In this document: in pieces, positions 17,622 through 26,066 of the stretch | How positions within the stretch are numbered: the stretch's first letter is position 1 | How the letters are laid out: each line of letters starts with the position of its first letter | Assembly (NCBI GenBank): GCA_011524915.1 | Contig: WTJH01000067.1 | Span: forward strand, 1 to 39,114 | Direction: 5' to 3' | From: Flavobacteriales bacterium | Lineage (GTDB): Bacteria > Bacteroidota > Bacteroidia > Flavobacteriales > Flavobacteriaceae | Length of the DNA stretch: 39,114 bases | The notes under the pieces: generated by a model | Databases searched by the model: none | What the model saw: only the letters and a program-made list of their open reading frames with translations | What the model was told of the DNA's origin: nothing | Program-made: the position numbers and the translations under genes

Positions 17622-19930
17622 GACAAGATTATATCCTAGCTGATCCTTGGAAAATTATTGAAGAAGGGTTTGATGCAGAACGCGTGGAGTCTTCCGAAAG
17701 TATTTTTAGTCTGGGCAACGGAGCTATGGGGCAACGAGCCAATTTCGAAGAAGATTACAGTGGTAAAACTTTTCAGGGAAGCTATTTGGGAGGGGTGTAT
17801 TATCCCGATAAAACACGTGTAGGATGGTGGAAAAATGGCTATCCAGAATATTTTGCCAAGGTGCTTAATGCACCCAACTGGCTGGGGATTCGTTTGTGGG
17901 TAAACGGTCAAGAATTGGATTTGGCTCAACAGCAAATCCAAAATTTTCGACGGGATTTAGATATGCAAACAGGGATCTATAAACGTTCTTTTTCTGCTAC
18001 TTTCTCATCCGGAGAGCAAATAGAAGTAGAGATCACTCGCTTTCTATCTATGGCTCGAACCGAACTTGGGGCGATCAAATTCCAAGTAAAAGCCTTGAGT
18101 GCATGTTCACTTCAATGGGAACCTTATGTCGATGGGGGTATTGTGAATCAAGATTCGAATTGGGATGATCCCTTTTGGGAGCATACAGATAACCACATCG
18201 ATGGGACTTTCGGATGTTTGCGCTCCCATACGTTAAAGACAAAATTCGAAGTGGCTACATATATGCAGAGTCAACTTTATATTAAGGATCAAGCTGTTGC
18301 TCCGAGCCAAAATTGTCAGGTAGATAATGCTCGGATCAGCTGCAAATATGCCCATGACCTTGATGCTGGTATGGAGGCTACTCTCTTCAAGTATGGAGGG
18401 TATATTTCTGGTACCAATCATCCAGAAGATCAGTTGGTTCTTCAGGCGCAAAAGCAAACGCAAGCAGCTGTAGTAGCTGGGTTCGATACTTTGATGGATG
18501 AACAACGAAATGCTTGGGCCGAAATTTGGGAACGTGCCGATATTGTTATTGATGGGGATGTAAAAGCACAACAGGCCATTCGGTTCAATATTTTCCAGCT
18601 GAACCAAACCTATAACGGGCACGATGCTCGACTCAATATTGGTCCCAAAGGTTTTACAGGGGAAAAGTACGGTGGTAGTACCTATTGGGATACGGAAGCC
18701 TATTGTTTGCCTTTTTACATGGCTACTAAGGAACAAGAAGTAGCTCGAAACTTATTGAAATACAGACATAATCAGTTGCCGCAAGCCATTGAAAATGCTC
18801 AAAAACTTGGCTTTACTCAGGGGGCTGCTCTCTATCCAATGGTTACCATGAATGGCGAAGAATGCCATAACGAATGGGAAATTACTTTTGAAGAAATTCA
18901 TCGAAATGGTGCCATCGCATTTGCGATTTACAACTATATCCGATATACCGGAGACCAGAAATACATGGCCGAAATGGGAATGGAAGTCTTGATTGGGATT
19001 AGTCGTTTTTGGGCCCAACGCTTTCACCTATCACCAGCCAAAAATGCTTATGTGATGTTGGGAGTCACAGGACCTAATGAGTACGAAAACAACATCAATA
19101 ATAACTGGTATACAAATTATATTGCCCAGTGGTGTTTGCAGTACACCGCAGCCCAATGGAGTCTTTTAGAGCAAGAGGCACCGGATGATTTCAAACGCAT
19201 TTCAAAACATACCGGAATGCAAACTTCTGAGGCGGAAGCTTGGTCCAAAATGGCTGCTAAGATTTATTTCCCATGGGACGAGGAAAGACAGATCTTCCTC
19301 CAACAAGATGGATTTTTAGATAAAGATTTAAAAACTGTAGAGACTTTAGACCCTTCCGAAAGACCCATCAATCAATATTGGTCCTGGGATCGAATCTTAA
19401 GAAGTCCTTACATCAAACAAGCCGATACCTTGCAGGGCTTTTATTTGTTTGAGGATCATTTTTCTGAAGAAGAAATGGAGCGTCACTATAATTTCTATGA
19501 ACCCTTTACCGTGCACGAATCTTCGCTCTCTCCTTGCGTTCACAGTATTTTAGCGGCCAAACTCAATAAAATGGAAGACGCTTATGCCTTCTATTTGCGT
19601 ACGGCTCGTTTGGATCTAGACGACTATAATAAGGAGGTGGAAGAAGGACTGCATATTACAAGTATGGCCGGTACTTGGATGAGTGTGGTAGAAGGTTTTG
19701 GAGGCCTGCGCGTTCGGGAAAATCAATTGCATTTTAATCCTAAACTCCCCAAACAATGGGACGGCTATGCCTTTAAGATTAATTTTAGAGGTGGAATTGT
19801 GCAGTTACAACAATCCTCTAGTGGAACCACTTTGCACTGGACGGGGAACGCCCCTCTTCCGGTCCAACTACACGGCAAACCACTCCTACTGGAACCCAAC
19901 AAAGATTCTTTTATTAAAAATATTGAATAG
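17618..19930 (+). CDS. GH65 maltose phosphorylase (or related alpha-glucoside phosphorylase)
   Basis: A 770-residue cytoplasmic enzyme (no signal peptide) that splits maltose with phosphate into glucose and beta-glucose-1-phosphate. It has the GH65 N-terminal beta-sandwich (about 1-270), the (alpha/alpha)6 barrel with GSTYWDTEAYCLPFY at 353-367, and the catalytic-acid block GEECHNEWEITFEEIHRNG at 413-431. The C-terminal part carries HESSLSPCVHSILAA and TSMAGTWMSVVEGFGGLR, regions that bind phosphate and sugar. Trehalose, kojibiose and nigerose phosphorylases share these motifs; the coupling to pgmB and the starch-type genes makes maltose the best guess. It overlaps pgmB by 4 bases and abuts the next gene with no gap. 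Confidence 0.92.
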   Translation: MRQDYILADPWKIIEEGFDAERVESSESIFSLGNGAMGQRANFEEDYSGKTFQGSYLGGVYYPDKTRVGWWKNGYPEYFAKVLNAPNWLGIRLWVNGQELDLAQQQIQNFRRDLDMQTGIYKRSFSATFSSGEQIEVEITRFLSMARTELGAIKFQVKALSACSLQWEPYVDGGIVNQDSNWDDPFWEHTDNHIDGTFGCLRSHTLKTKFEVATYMQSQLYIKDQAVAPSQNCQVDNARISCKYAHDLDAGMEATLFKYGGYISGTNHPEDQLVLQAQKQTQAAVVAGFDTLMDEQRNAWAEIWERADIVIDGDVKAQQAIRFNIFQLNQTYNGHDARLNIGPKGFTGEKYGGSTYWDTEAYCLPFYMATKEQEVARNLLKYRHNQLPQAIENAQKLGFTQGAALYPMVTMNGEECHNEWEITFEEIHRNGAIAFAIYNYIRYTGDQKYMAEMGMEVLIGISRFWAQRFHLSPAKNAYVMLGVTGPNEYENNINNNWYTNYIAQWCLQYTAAQWSLLEQEAPDDFKRISKHTGMQTSEAEAWSKMAAKIYFPWDEERQIFLQQDGFLDKDLKTVETLDPSERPINQYWSWDRILRSPYIKQADTLQGFYLFEDHFSEEEMERHYNFYEPFTVHESSLSPCVHSILAAKLNKMEDAYAFYLRTARLDLDDYNKEVEEGLHITSMAGTWMSVVEGFGGLRVRENQLHFNPKLPKQWDGYAFKINFRGGIVQLQQSSSGTTLHWTGNAPLPVQLHGKPLLLEPNKDSFIKNIE

Positions 19931-21781
19931 ATGAAAAAATTGATCGTATTACTGTTTTGTATATGCTTTAGTATGCCTGTAATAGCTCAAAATACAGCAC
20001 CTTTTGAGCGAATCGAACCTCCTTTTTGGTGGGCCGACATGCAGCGCGATTCCATTCAGTTATTGCTCTATGGAAAAGGGATTTCTAATTTAGAACCCGA
20101 TACAAGCTCTGGAATTATACATGGAGTTAGCCGAACCGAAAACCCCAATTATCTTTTCCTCGATATCGATTTAAGTCAACAAAAGGCAGGAAGTATCACG
20201 CTTCAATTTCAAGATCCTCAAGATCAAAAAACAATTGAGTTGTCTTACGAACTTCTGGAACGCCGAAAGGGTTCTGCAGAACGGAAAGGCTTCGATGCCT
20301 CGGATGTGATTTATTTGATCATGCCGGATCGTTTCGCCAACGGAAACCCTGAAAACGATGCGCATCCCGAAACTATTGAAGGACCCAATCGGGCGGATAA
20401 GGATGGGCGTCACGGAGGAGATTTACAAGGGGTTATCGATCATTTGGACTATCTCGAAGACCTTGGAGTAACAGCCCTGTGGAGTACTCCTCTATGCGAG
20501 GACAATCTGCCTACGGTTTCCTACCATACCTATGCCCAAACGAATCTGTATAGAATTGATCCTCGATTTGGGACCAATGCAGACTATAAGCGTTTGGCAG
20601 CAGCTATGCATGAACGGGATATGAAATTAATCATGGATTATGTTACCAATCATTGGGGGACCAACCATTGGCTATTAAAGGATCCTCCAAATCAAACCTG
20701 GATCCATCAACACGGCAAGATGCTGTGGTCCAATCATAGAAAAGAAATTTTCTCCGATCCCTATGCATCCAAGTCGGACTATAAAGGCATGGTAGAAGGT
20801 TGGTTTGATGTTACTATGGCCGATGTAAACCAAGACGATCCTCTAGTGCTTACTTATCTAATTCAGAATGCTTTATGGTGGATCGAATATGCCGATTTAG
20901 ACGGTTTCCGCGTAGACACTTATCCGTATAACGACCTGAAGCCAATGGCCCAATGGGTTCAGGCGATCATGGACGAATATCCGAATTTCAATGTCGTTGG
21001 AGAGGGATGGATGCACAATTCACTCCATCTTGCCTATTGGCAAAAAGATAGCGCATTGGGAGCACTCAACGGATTCAACTCCAATCTGCCAGCAGTAATG
21101 GATTTTACATTAACCGATGCTTTGATGGTGGCTTTTTCAGAAAACAACTCCTATTGGGAAAGTGGTCTTACACGGATCTATAAAAACCTTCAAAACGACT
21201 TTTTATATCCCGATCCGAATAACATCTTGATTTTTGCTGAAAACCATGATACCAATCGGATCAACGATACTTATCCAGACCTAAAAGACTACAAGCGACT
21301 TATGACTGTTTTGATGACCCATCGGGGGATCCCTCAGATTTATTACGGGTCCGAAATTGGGATGGCAGGAAAGAAACAAGTGGGCGATGGAGATATCCGC
21401 CGAGACTTCCCCGGTGGCTGGCCTGGAGACCCCAAAAATGCTTTCACTCAAAAAGGTAGAAATGCAACACAAGAAGCCTACCACAGTTTTACTAAAAAGT
21501 TGTTGAACTGGCGGAAGTCGGCCCCGGCCATCCATTCTGGAAAGACCCTCCACTTTGTTCCAGAAAACGATGTTTATGTATATTTTAGAACAACAGAAAG
21601 CCAGCGGGTAATGGTGGTCATCAATAATGACCTTAAGGATCATCGCTTGGACTTAAATCGTTTCCAAGAAGGGCTCAACTCTATAACTCAGGGAGTAGAT
21701 GTGTTTACAGAAAAAACTTTTGATCTAACCCAAGCACTTGAAGTTCCTGCCGAATCGGCCTATATTTTAGAATTAGAATAA
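19931..21781 (+). CDS. susA: SusA-like periplasmic neopullulanase/cyclomaltodextrinase (GH13)
   Basis: A 616-residue GH13 enzyme with a cleavable signal peptide (1-20, VIAQ). It has the cyclomaltodextrinase-type N-terminal domain (about 25-112), the barrel with DRFANGNPENDAH at 133-145 and a short C-terminal domain. Catalytic motifs are intact: DYVTNH 236-241, GFRVDTYPY with nucleophile D329, GEGW with acid/base E358, and ENHD with D440. SusA-type enzymes degrade maltodextrins and cyclodextrins in the periplasm. The start abuts the GH65 stop exactly (TAGATG), so the genes are tightly coupled. Signal peptide and locus both favour periplasmic trimming of SusCD-imported oligosaccharides to maltose. 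Confidence 0.92.
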   Translation: MKKLIVLLFCICFSMPVIAQNTAPFERIEPPFWWADMQRDSIQLLLYGKGISNLEPDTSSGIIHGVSRTENPNYLFLDIDLSQQKAGSITLQFQDPQDQKTIELSYELLERRKGSAERKGFDASDVIYLIMPDRFANGNPENDAHPETIEGPNRADKDGRHGGDLQGVIDHLDYLEDLGVTALWSTPLCEDNLPTVSYHTYAQTNLYRIDPRFGTNADYKRLAAAMHERDMKLIMDYVTNHWGTNHWLLKDPPNQTWIHQHGKMLWSNHRKEIFSDPYASKSDYKGMVEGWFDVTMADVNQDDPLVLTYLIQNALWWIEYADLDGFRVDTYPYNDLKPMAQWVQAIMDEYPNFNVVGEGWMHNSLHLAYWQKDSALGALNGFNSNLPAVMDFTLTDALMVAFSENNSYWESGLTRIYKNLQNDFLYPDPNNILIFAENHDTNRINDTYPDLKDYKRLMTVLMTHRGIPQIYYGSEIGMAGKKQVGDGDIRRDFPGGWPGDPKNAFTQKGRNATQEAYHSFTKKLLNWRKSAPAIHSGKTLHFVPENDVYVYFRTTESQRVMVVINNDLKDHRLDLNRFQEGLNSITQGVDVFTEKTFDLTQALEVPAESAYILELE

Positions 21782-21805
21782 TTAAGAATTAAAGAATCTA
21801 AATTG

Positions 21806-23224
21806 ATGAAAAAAATACACCTCTTTACTGTAGCACTCTCCAGCTGTTTGCTGTTGCAAACGGCTTGTCAAAATGAAGTAAAGCCGGAAGCCCAAGCTCC
21901 GGTTCGCAAAATTCCTGTAGAGCTATCTCCAATCACTGAGGATGTGGTTAGTTCGGCATTATTATATCAAGCCAATATTCGGCAATATACCAACGAAGGT
22001 ACTTTTAATGCATTCGCCAAATACCTACCTGAAATCAAAGCTTTGGGAGTTAATTTTTTGTGGTTGATGCCCGTTAACCCCATCTCGACTACCAAAAGCA
22101 AAGGACCTTTAGGGAGTTATTTTGCTATTTCGGACTACACTCAGGTGAACCCCGAATTTGGAAGTTTAGAAGATTTTAAAGCCCTGGTAGATCAGGCTCA
22201 TGACCTAGGAATGTATGTTCTTTTGGGATGGGTTCCTGGACATACGGGTTGGGATCATGTTTGGATTAAAGATCATCCCGAATACTATTTAAAAAACAGA
22301 CAAGGTGAAATTACCGATCCTCTGGATCCACGTACCGGTAAATCCTTTGGCTGGACAGACGTAGCAGATTTAGACTACGACAATACAGATATGCGCGAGG
22401 CTATGCGCCAAGCCATGCTTTATTGGGTGAAGGAGTGTAGAGTAGATGGTTTTCGTATAGACCAAGCCTACGCCGTTCCCCAGGAGTTTTATGAAAACAC
22501 CTTTGCAGCTCTAAATGCTGTTAAACCTGTATTTCTTCTGGCCGAAACGGATATCAATCATCCGGGGGGAATCGATCTGATTTCGCAGTTTACTTCCACT
22601 TACGACTGGCCCGGACATCATTTGGCTAAAGACATTGCTCAAGGAAAAAAGAATGCTTCGGATTGGGATCGTCACTACAACTGGGTACAGCGTATGTATG
22701 GAGCTGATAATCCCGTGCTGCAGTTTACGTCCAACCACGACGAAAATTCATGGAATGGAACTGTTGCCGAAAGTTTTGGTCCAGCAGCCAATTTCTTTTC
22801 TGCCCTTCAGTATACAAGCCCCGGTATTCCGATGTTGTACACCGGACAAGAATACGACCTTAATAAGCGGTTGCTCTTTTTCGAAAAGGATAGCTTTCCC
22901 AAAGTAAAAGGAGAAACCTTCAGGTTTTTGAAGCAACTCGGGGCTCTTAAACGCAGCAATAAAGCCCTAAAGAGTGGGGTCAATGGAGCTAACTATTTAC
23001 GGTTAAACACTTCAAGAGACGATCAGGTATTAGCCTTCGAAAGAGGACATCAGGGAGATACGCTCCTCTTTATCGGGAATATGAGTAGTAATTATGCTCA
23101 ATTTACCTTACCTTATGAAGGACAGTTTAAACGTTTTCCCGACGGGAAAACCAAAAAACTATCTTCCAGCTACCAGTACGATATGAAGCCTTGGGAGTTT
23201 TGGATCTTAACGGATAAACAATGA
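21806..23224 (+). CDS. SusG-like GH13 alpha-amylase lipoprotein with altered conserved region I
   Basis: A 472-residue lipoprotein (lipobox LQTAC, Cys21, then QNEVK, suggesting surface export) with a GH13 barrel. Region II GFRIDQAYAVP has nucleophile D219, region III LLAETD has acid/base E247, and region IV is SNHDENSW (310-316). Conserved region I, normally DxVxNH, reads GWVPGHTGWD (141-150): both the first Asp and the Asn are Gly, while the His remains. This may weaken the usual calcium and substrate contacts. The ATG at 21806 is chosen over the TTG one codon earlier. Its end overlaps the next gene by ATGA. It is probably the outer-surface amylase of this operon; activity depends on whether the changes are tolerated. 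Confidence 0.9.
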   Translation: MKKIHLFTVALSSCLLLQTACQNEVKPEAQAPVRKIPVELSPITEDVVSSALLYQANIRQYTNEGTFNAFAKYLPEIKALGVNFLWLMPVNPISTTKSKGPLGSYFAISDYTQVNPEFGSLEDFKALVDQAHDLGMYVLLGWVPGHTGWDHVWIKDHPEYYLKNRQGEITDPLDPRTGKSFGWTDVADLDYDNTDMREAMRQAMLYWVKECRVDGFRIDQAYAVPQEFYENTFAALNAVKPVFLLAETDINHPGGIDLISQFTSTYDWPGHHLAKDIAQGKKNASDWDRHYNWVQRMYGADNPVLQFTSNHDENSWNGTVAESFGPAANFFSALQYTSPGIPMLYTGQEYDLNKRLLFFEKDSFPKVKGETFRFLKQLGALKRSNKALKSGVNGANYLRLNTSRDDQVLAFERGHQGDTLLFIGNMSSNYAQFTLPYEGQFKRFPDGKTKKLSSSYQYDMKPWEFWILTDKQ

Positions 23225-23979
23225 AAAAAACAGCTTTTCTTTTGAGTTTGATTACTCTTTTTACAGCTTGTTCAAGTCTCCAGCAGCCTCTAGTTATTGG
23301 ACATAGGGGGGCTCGGGGGCATATAGCCGAAAACACCCTTCCCTCGATTCAGAAGGCTTTGGATATGGGAGTGGATGGTATTGAAATTGATATTTTTCGC
23401 TGCGCTTCGGGAGAATTAGTCGTTTTTCACGATATGACTCTGGAAAAATTAACCAATGCAGAGGGCTATATCGAACAACTGTCCTTGGATTCGATCCGAA
23501 AAATTGCCGTATTGGAGGATTATGCTATCCCAACTTTAGCGGAAGCTCTAGACCTGATTGACGGGCAGGTATTGCTTAATATTGAGCTTAAAGGTCCTAA
23601 TACAGCTGTGTTAACCAACGACCTGATCCAGTCCTATTTATCAATGGAGCAATGGAGTCCAGAACAATTGATTATCTCCAGCTTCAATTGGGAAGAACTC
23701 AAAGCTTTTTATGCCGTCAATACACAAATTCCAATTGCGATCCTTACGGAAGACGATCCCTTGGATGCCATTCCCATAGCTCAACAACTCAACGCAGTAG
23801 CGATCAATCCCAATCATCAGATGTTGAACGCTAACAACGTCCAAAAGATCAAGAAAAAAGGGCTTAAGATTTATCCTTGGACCATCAATGCGCCAGAAGA
23901 TATTTCCAGTGCGATTGAATTGGGGGTCGATGGCATTATTACAGATTTTCCAGAACGGGTTCAAGCGGCACTTAAGTGA
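23221..23979 (+). CDS. Glycerophosphodiester phosphodiesterase lipoprotein
   Basis: A 252-residue GDPD-family TIM barrel that hydrolyses glycerophosphodiesters to glycerol-3-phosphate and an alcohol. It has a lipobox (FTAC, Cys17), the signature GHRGARGHIAENT with H28, R29 and E37, the metal-ligand pair in EIDIFR (E55, D57), and catalytic H70 in VVFHDMTLEKLT. It overlaps the amylase gene by ATGA at the end of the maltose operon, and overlaps the convergent gene at 23972 by 8 bases. A GDPD is not part of the usual maltodextrin pathway, so its link to glucan use is unclear. It may recycle deacylated phospholipid head groups. Confidence 0.92.
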   Translation: MKKTAFLLSLITLFTACSSLQQPLVIGHRGARGHIAENTLPSIQKALDMGVDGIEIDIFRCASGELVVFHDMTLEKLTNAEGYIEQLSLDSIRKIAVLEDYAIPTLAEALDLIDGQVLLNIELKGPNTAVLTNDLIQSYLSMEQWSPEQLIISSFNWEELKAFYAVNTQIPIAILTEDDPLDAIPIAQQLNAVAINPNHQMLNANNVQKIKKKGLKIYPWTINAPEDISSAIELGVDGIITDFPERVQAALK

Positions 23980-24394
23980 TGCTTTTAGGACCTAGTTGTT
24001 TAAACGTCCATCCGATACATCCGCCCATAAGACCATAGAAGGGGAGTGTAATTATAGCATCGATCAGTACGCCTTCTTGGGTCATCAGGTGCATGGCGCC
24101 TAACTGGAAAAAGCCAAAGCCAAAACCGGCAAAGAAACCGACCCACAGCCCAAAATTAAATCCGTTGTTAAAACCGAACTGCCCCGAACTCCACTGGCGG
24201 TAGATATTTGCTAGGGCAAAACTCATCAATAGACTTCCTACGGACATCCATATGGGGTCCATTTCTTCAACCGTAGTAATCCGCATTTGAGATTCAAAAT
24301 AATCGGCAGCGAAACCACCGTAGATGCCCCAACCCAGGACATTGAAAACGAGACAGCCAAAAAGCGTGGCTAAAAGGGTAGATTTGGTGAACAT
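23972..24394 (-). CDS. Conserved-looking four-helix membrane protein of unknown function
   Basis: A 140-residue hydrophobic protein with about four membrane segments (near 5-27, 48-65, 78-100 and 112-132), the third rich in Gly and Phe (GLWVGFFAGFGFGFF). I do not recognise a family with confidence; the N-terminal FNVLGWGIYGGFAADYF faintly recalls DUF1761-like proteins. It is transcribed alone, with a promoter candidate just upstream, and its 3' end overlaps the convergent GDPD gene by 8 bases. Confidence 0.65.
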   Translation of the reverse strand: MFTKSTLLATLFGCLVFNVLGWGIYGGFAADYFESQMRITTVEEMDPIWMSVGSLLMSFALANIYRQWSSGQFGFNNGFNFGLWVGFFAGFGFGFFQLGAMHLMTQEGVLIDAIITLPFYGLMGGCIGWTFKQLGPKSIT

Positions 24395-24398
24395 AAGG

Positions 24399-24429
24399 CA
24401 AAGATTTAAGTGAACTCTTAAGTTACAAA
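24399..24429 (-). promoter_or_regulatory. Candidate promoter for the unknown membrane protein
   Basis: On the minus strand, TTTG at 24429-24426 and AATCTTTG at 24406-24399 (seven of eight matches to TAnnTTTG) are separated by 19 bases. The box ends only 4 bases before the ATG, so a transcript from it would be leaderless or nearly so. Confidence 0.35.
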
Positions 24430-24433
24430 AAAA

Positions 24434-24922
24434 TCACGAAACTGGATTCAACCACCAAATTCCCAAATTGAGATAGGCAGCAAAAGAAACCCAAATAAGA
24501 TAGGGAACCATCATCCAACTGGCCCATCGGTCCACCGTTCGGAACCATTTGAGGGTTCGTTCAATGAAGATCCAAAGGGCTCCAATAACCAAAAGCCCCC
24601 AAAAGGGTTGCTGCAAATAGAAAAAAACCAAAGTCCAAAGAATGTTCAGTGTCAATTGCAGTCCATAATGAAACAAAGCTGTTTGACCCCAGCGGTGGTG
24701 CTTGCCATAGTTCCAGACCCGTGCTGCTGCGATACCCATCAGCAGGTAGAGCAGGGTCCAAACAGGGGCAAAAAGCCAATTGGGAGGAGTCAGGGGAGGT
24801 TTTTCCAATGCGGTATACCAAGGTTCTATCCCACCTCTGGTAATTTGCCCAGCCACAAAGCCTAAGCCTAGGCTTAAGCCAACAGAGATGAGTATAGGAG
24901 TTCCATGCCGAATGAGCTTCAT
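24434..24922 (-). CDS. tspO: TspO/MBR family membrane protein
   Basis: A 162-residue, five-helix membrane protein of the translocator/peripheral benzodiazepine receptor family, which binds tetrapyrroles and sterols and acts in oxygen- or stress-linked regulation. The signature WYTALEKPPLTPPNWLFAPVW (about 35-55) followed by TLLYLLMGIAAARVW is diagnostic. The Trp-rich helices NILWTLVFF and IWVSFAAYLNLGIWWLN match the C-terminal part. It is divergent from mvaD (64 bases apart) and lies 39 bases upstream of the unknown membrane-protein gene on the same strand. Confidence 0.95.
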   Translation of the reverse strand: MKLIRHGTPILISVGLSLGLGFVAGQITRGGIEPWYTALEKPPLTPPNWLFAPVWTLLYLLMGIAAARVWNYGKHHRWGQTALFHYGLQLTLNILWTLVFFYLQQPFWGLLVIGALWIFIERTLKWFRTVDRWASWMMVPYLIWVSFAAYLNLGIWWLNPVS

Positions 24923-24974
24923 TCCCTAAAATTACCAATTTCTGAATTGCTGTCTCGTTAGAAGTCAGAAAACC

Positions 24975-24982
24975 TATCTTTG
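24975..24982 (+). promoter_or_regulatory. -7 element for mvaD, implying a leaderless or near-leaderless mRNA
   Basis: TATCTTTG exactly matches TAnnTTTG and ends 4 bases before the mvaD ATG (24987). The nearest -33-like TTG is at 24947-24949, 25 bases away, which is longer than usual. If used, transcription would begin at about the start codon. Confidence 0.4.
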
Positions 24983-24986
24983 TTCT

Positions 24987-26054
24987 ATGGAGGTATATCA
25001 ATTCAGCGGACCACAAGACAACGATCGTTCATTTCGGATTCAAACATCCGCTCCCAGTAATATTGCTTTGGTAAAGTATTGGGGAAAACACGGACAACAG
25101 CTCCCCAAAAATCCATCCATCAGCTTTACATTGGATAAATGTAAAACCCAAACGGAGGTCACTTTTACTCCGGCTGCGTCTGGCGGGAATTTTTCCTTCG
25201 CTTTTGAAGGGCAGCCAAAGCCCGATTTTCACCCCAAACTCCAAAGCTTCTTCGATAAAATTAAGCCCTACTGTCCTTATTTAGACACCCATGATTTGGC
25301 AATTCAGAGTGAGAATAGCTTTCCTCATAGCAGTGGAATTGCTTCTTCGGCTTCGGCTATGGCTGCCTTAGCCATGGCGCTTGTAGGCTTTGAAAAAGAG
25401 TTGAACCCTGAGCTTTCGGATCCTTACATTTGGGAAAAAGCTTCTTTTTTGGCTCGTTTAGGGTCTGGAAGTGCTGCACGGAGTTTAGAGGGACCCCTGA
25501 TGTTGTGGGGAAACAGTACCCATCTTTCTCAGAGCAGCGATCGTATTGCGATTCCCCTCCGTACCGATATTCATCCGGTTTTTCAGGACTATCAAGACAC
25601 CATTTTATTAATCGATCGAGGCCAAAAAAAGGTGAGTAGTACCCAGGGACATCAACTCATGCACGGCCATCCTTTTGCAGAAGCTCGTTTTGTTCAAGCC
25701 GACAAAAACATCGGTGATCTGTTAGCGATTTTAAAAGTTGGGGATTTGGACGCCTTTATTCTGCTTGTAGAATCGGAAGCACTTACTTTACATGCGTTGA
25801 TGATGAGTTCACAACCCTATTTCATTCTGATGCATGCGAATACTCTACAGGTGTTGGAACGTATATGGGCATTTAGAAAACAAACCCAAATTCCGTTGTG
25901 TTTTACCTTGGATGCAGGAGCAAATGTACACTTGCTATACCCTAAAGACCAGTGCACGGCAGTGCAGGCATTTATCCAATCCGATTTGGCAGCCTTTTGT
26001 CAAGACGGGCAATATATTGACGATCAGGTTGGTAGTGGAGCAAAAATCCACTAA
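24987..26054 (+). CDS. mvaD: Diphosphomevalonate decarboxylase
   Basis: A 355-residue GHMP-superfamily enzyme that makes isopentenyl diphosphate from mevalonate-5-diphosphate, using ATP. The N-terminal signature APSNIALVKYWGKHG (22-36) and NPSISFTLD (42-50), the ATP loop SFPHSSGIASSASAMAALA (111-129), GSGSAARS (159-166) with the catalytic-site Ser/Arg, and a late TLDAGANVHLLYP with the catalytic Asp all fit MvaD. It starts the isoprenoid run: mevalonate kinase follows after 12 bases and a UbiA prenyltransferase after that. No phosphomevalonate kinase gene is in the window. Confidence 0.95.
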   Translation: MEVYQFSGPQDNDRSFRIQTSAPSNIALVKYWGKHGQQLPKNPSISFTLDKCKTQTEVTFTPAASGGNFSFAFEGQPKPDFHPKLQSFFDKIKPYCPYLDTHDLAIQSENSFPHSSGIASSASAMAALAMALVGFEKELNPELSDPYIWEKASFLARLGSGSAARSLEGPLMLWGNSTHLSQSSDRIAIPLRTDIHPVFQDYQDTILLIDRGQKKVSSTQGHQLMHGHPFAEARFVQADKNIGDLLAILKVGDLDAFILLVESEALTLHALMMSSQPYFILMHANTLQVLERIWAFRKQTQIPLCFTLDAGANVHLLYPKDQCTAVQAFIQSDLAAFCQDGQYIDDQVGSGAKIH

Positions 26055-26066
26055 TTTTGTGATGCT

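Noticed and set aside
18233-18736. A 167-codon minus-strand frame inside the GH65 gene
   Set aside because: It is antisense to conserved GH65 sequence and has no family motif.
24561-25016. A 151-codon minus-strand frame overlapping tspO
   Set aside because: It runs in another frame over a clear TspO gene, its residue composition is poor in recognisable motifs, and it covers the mvaD start region.
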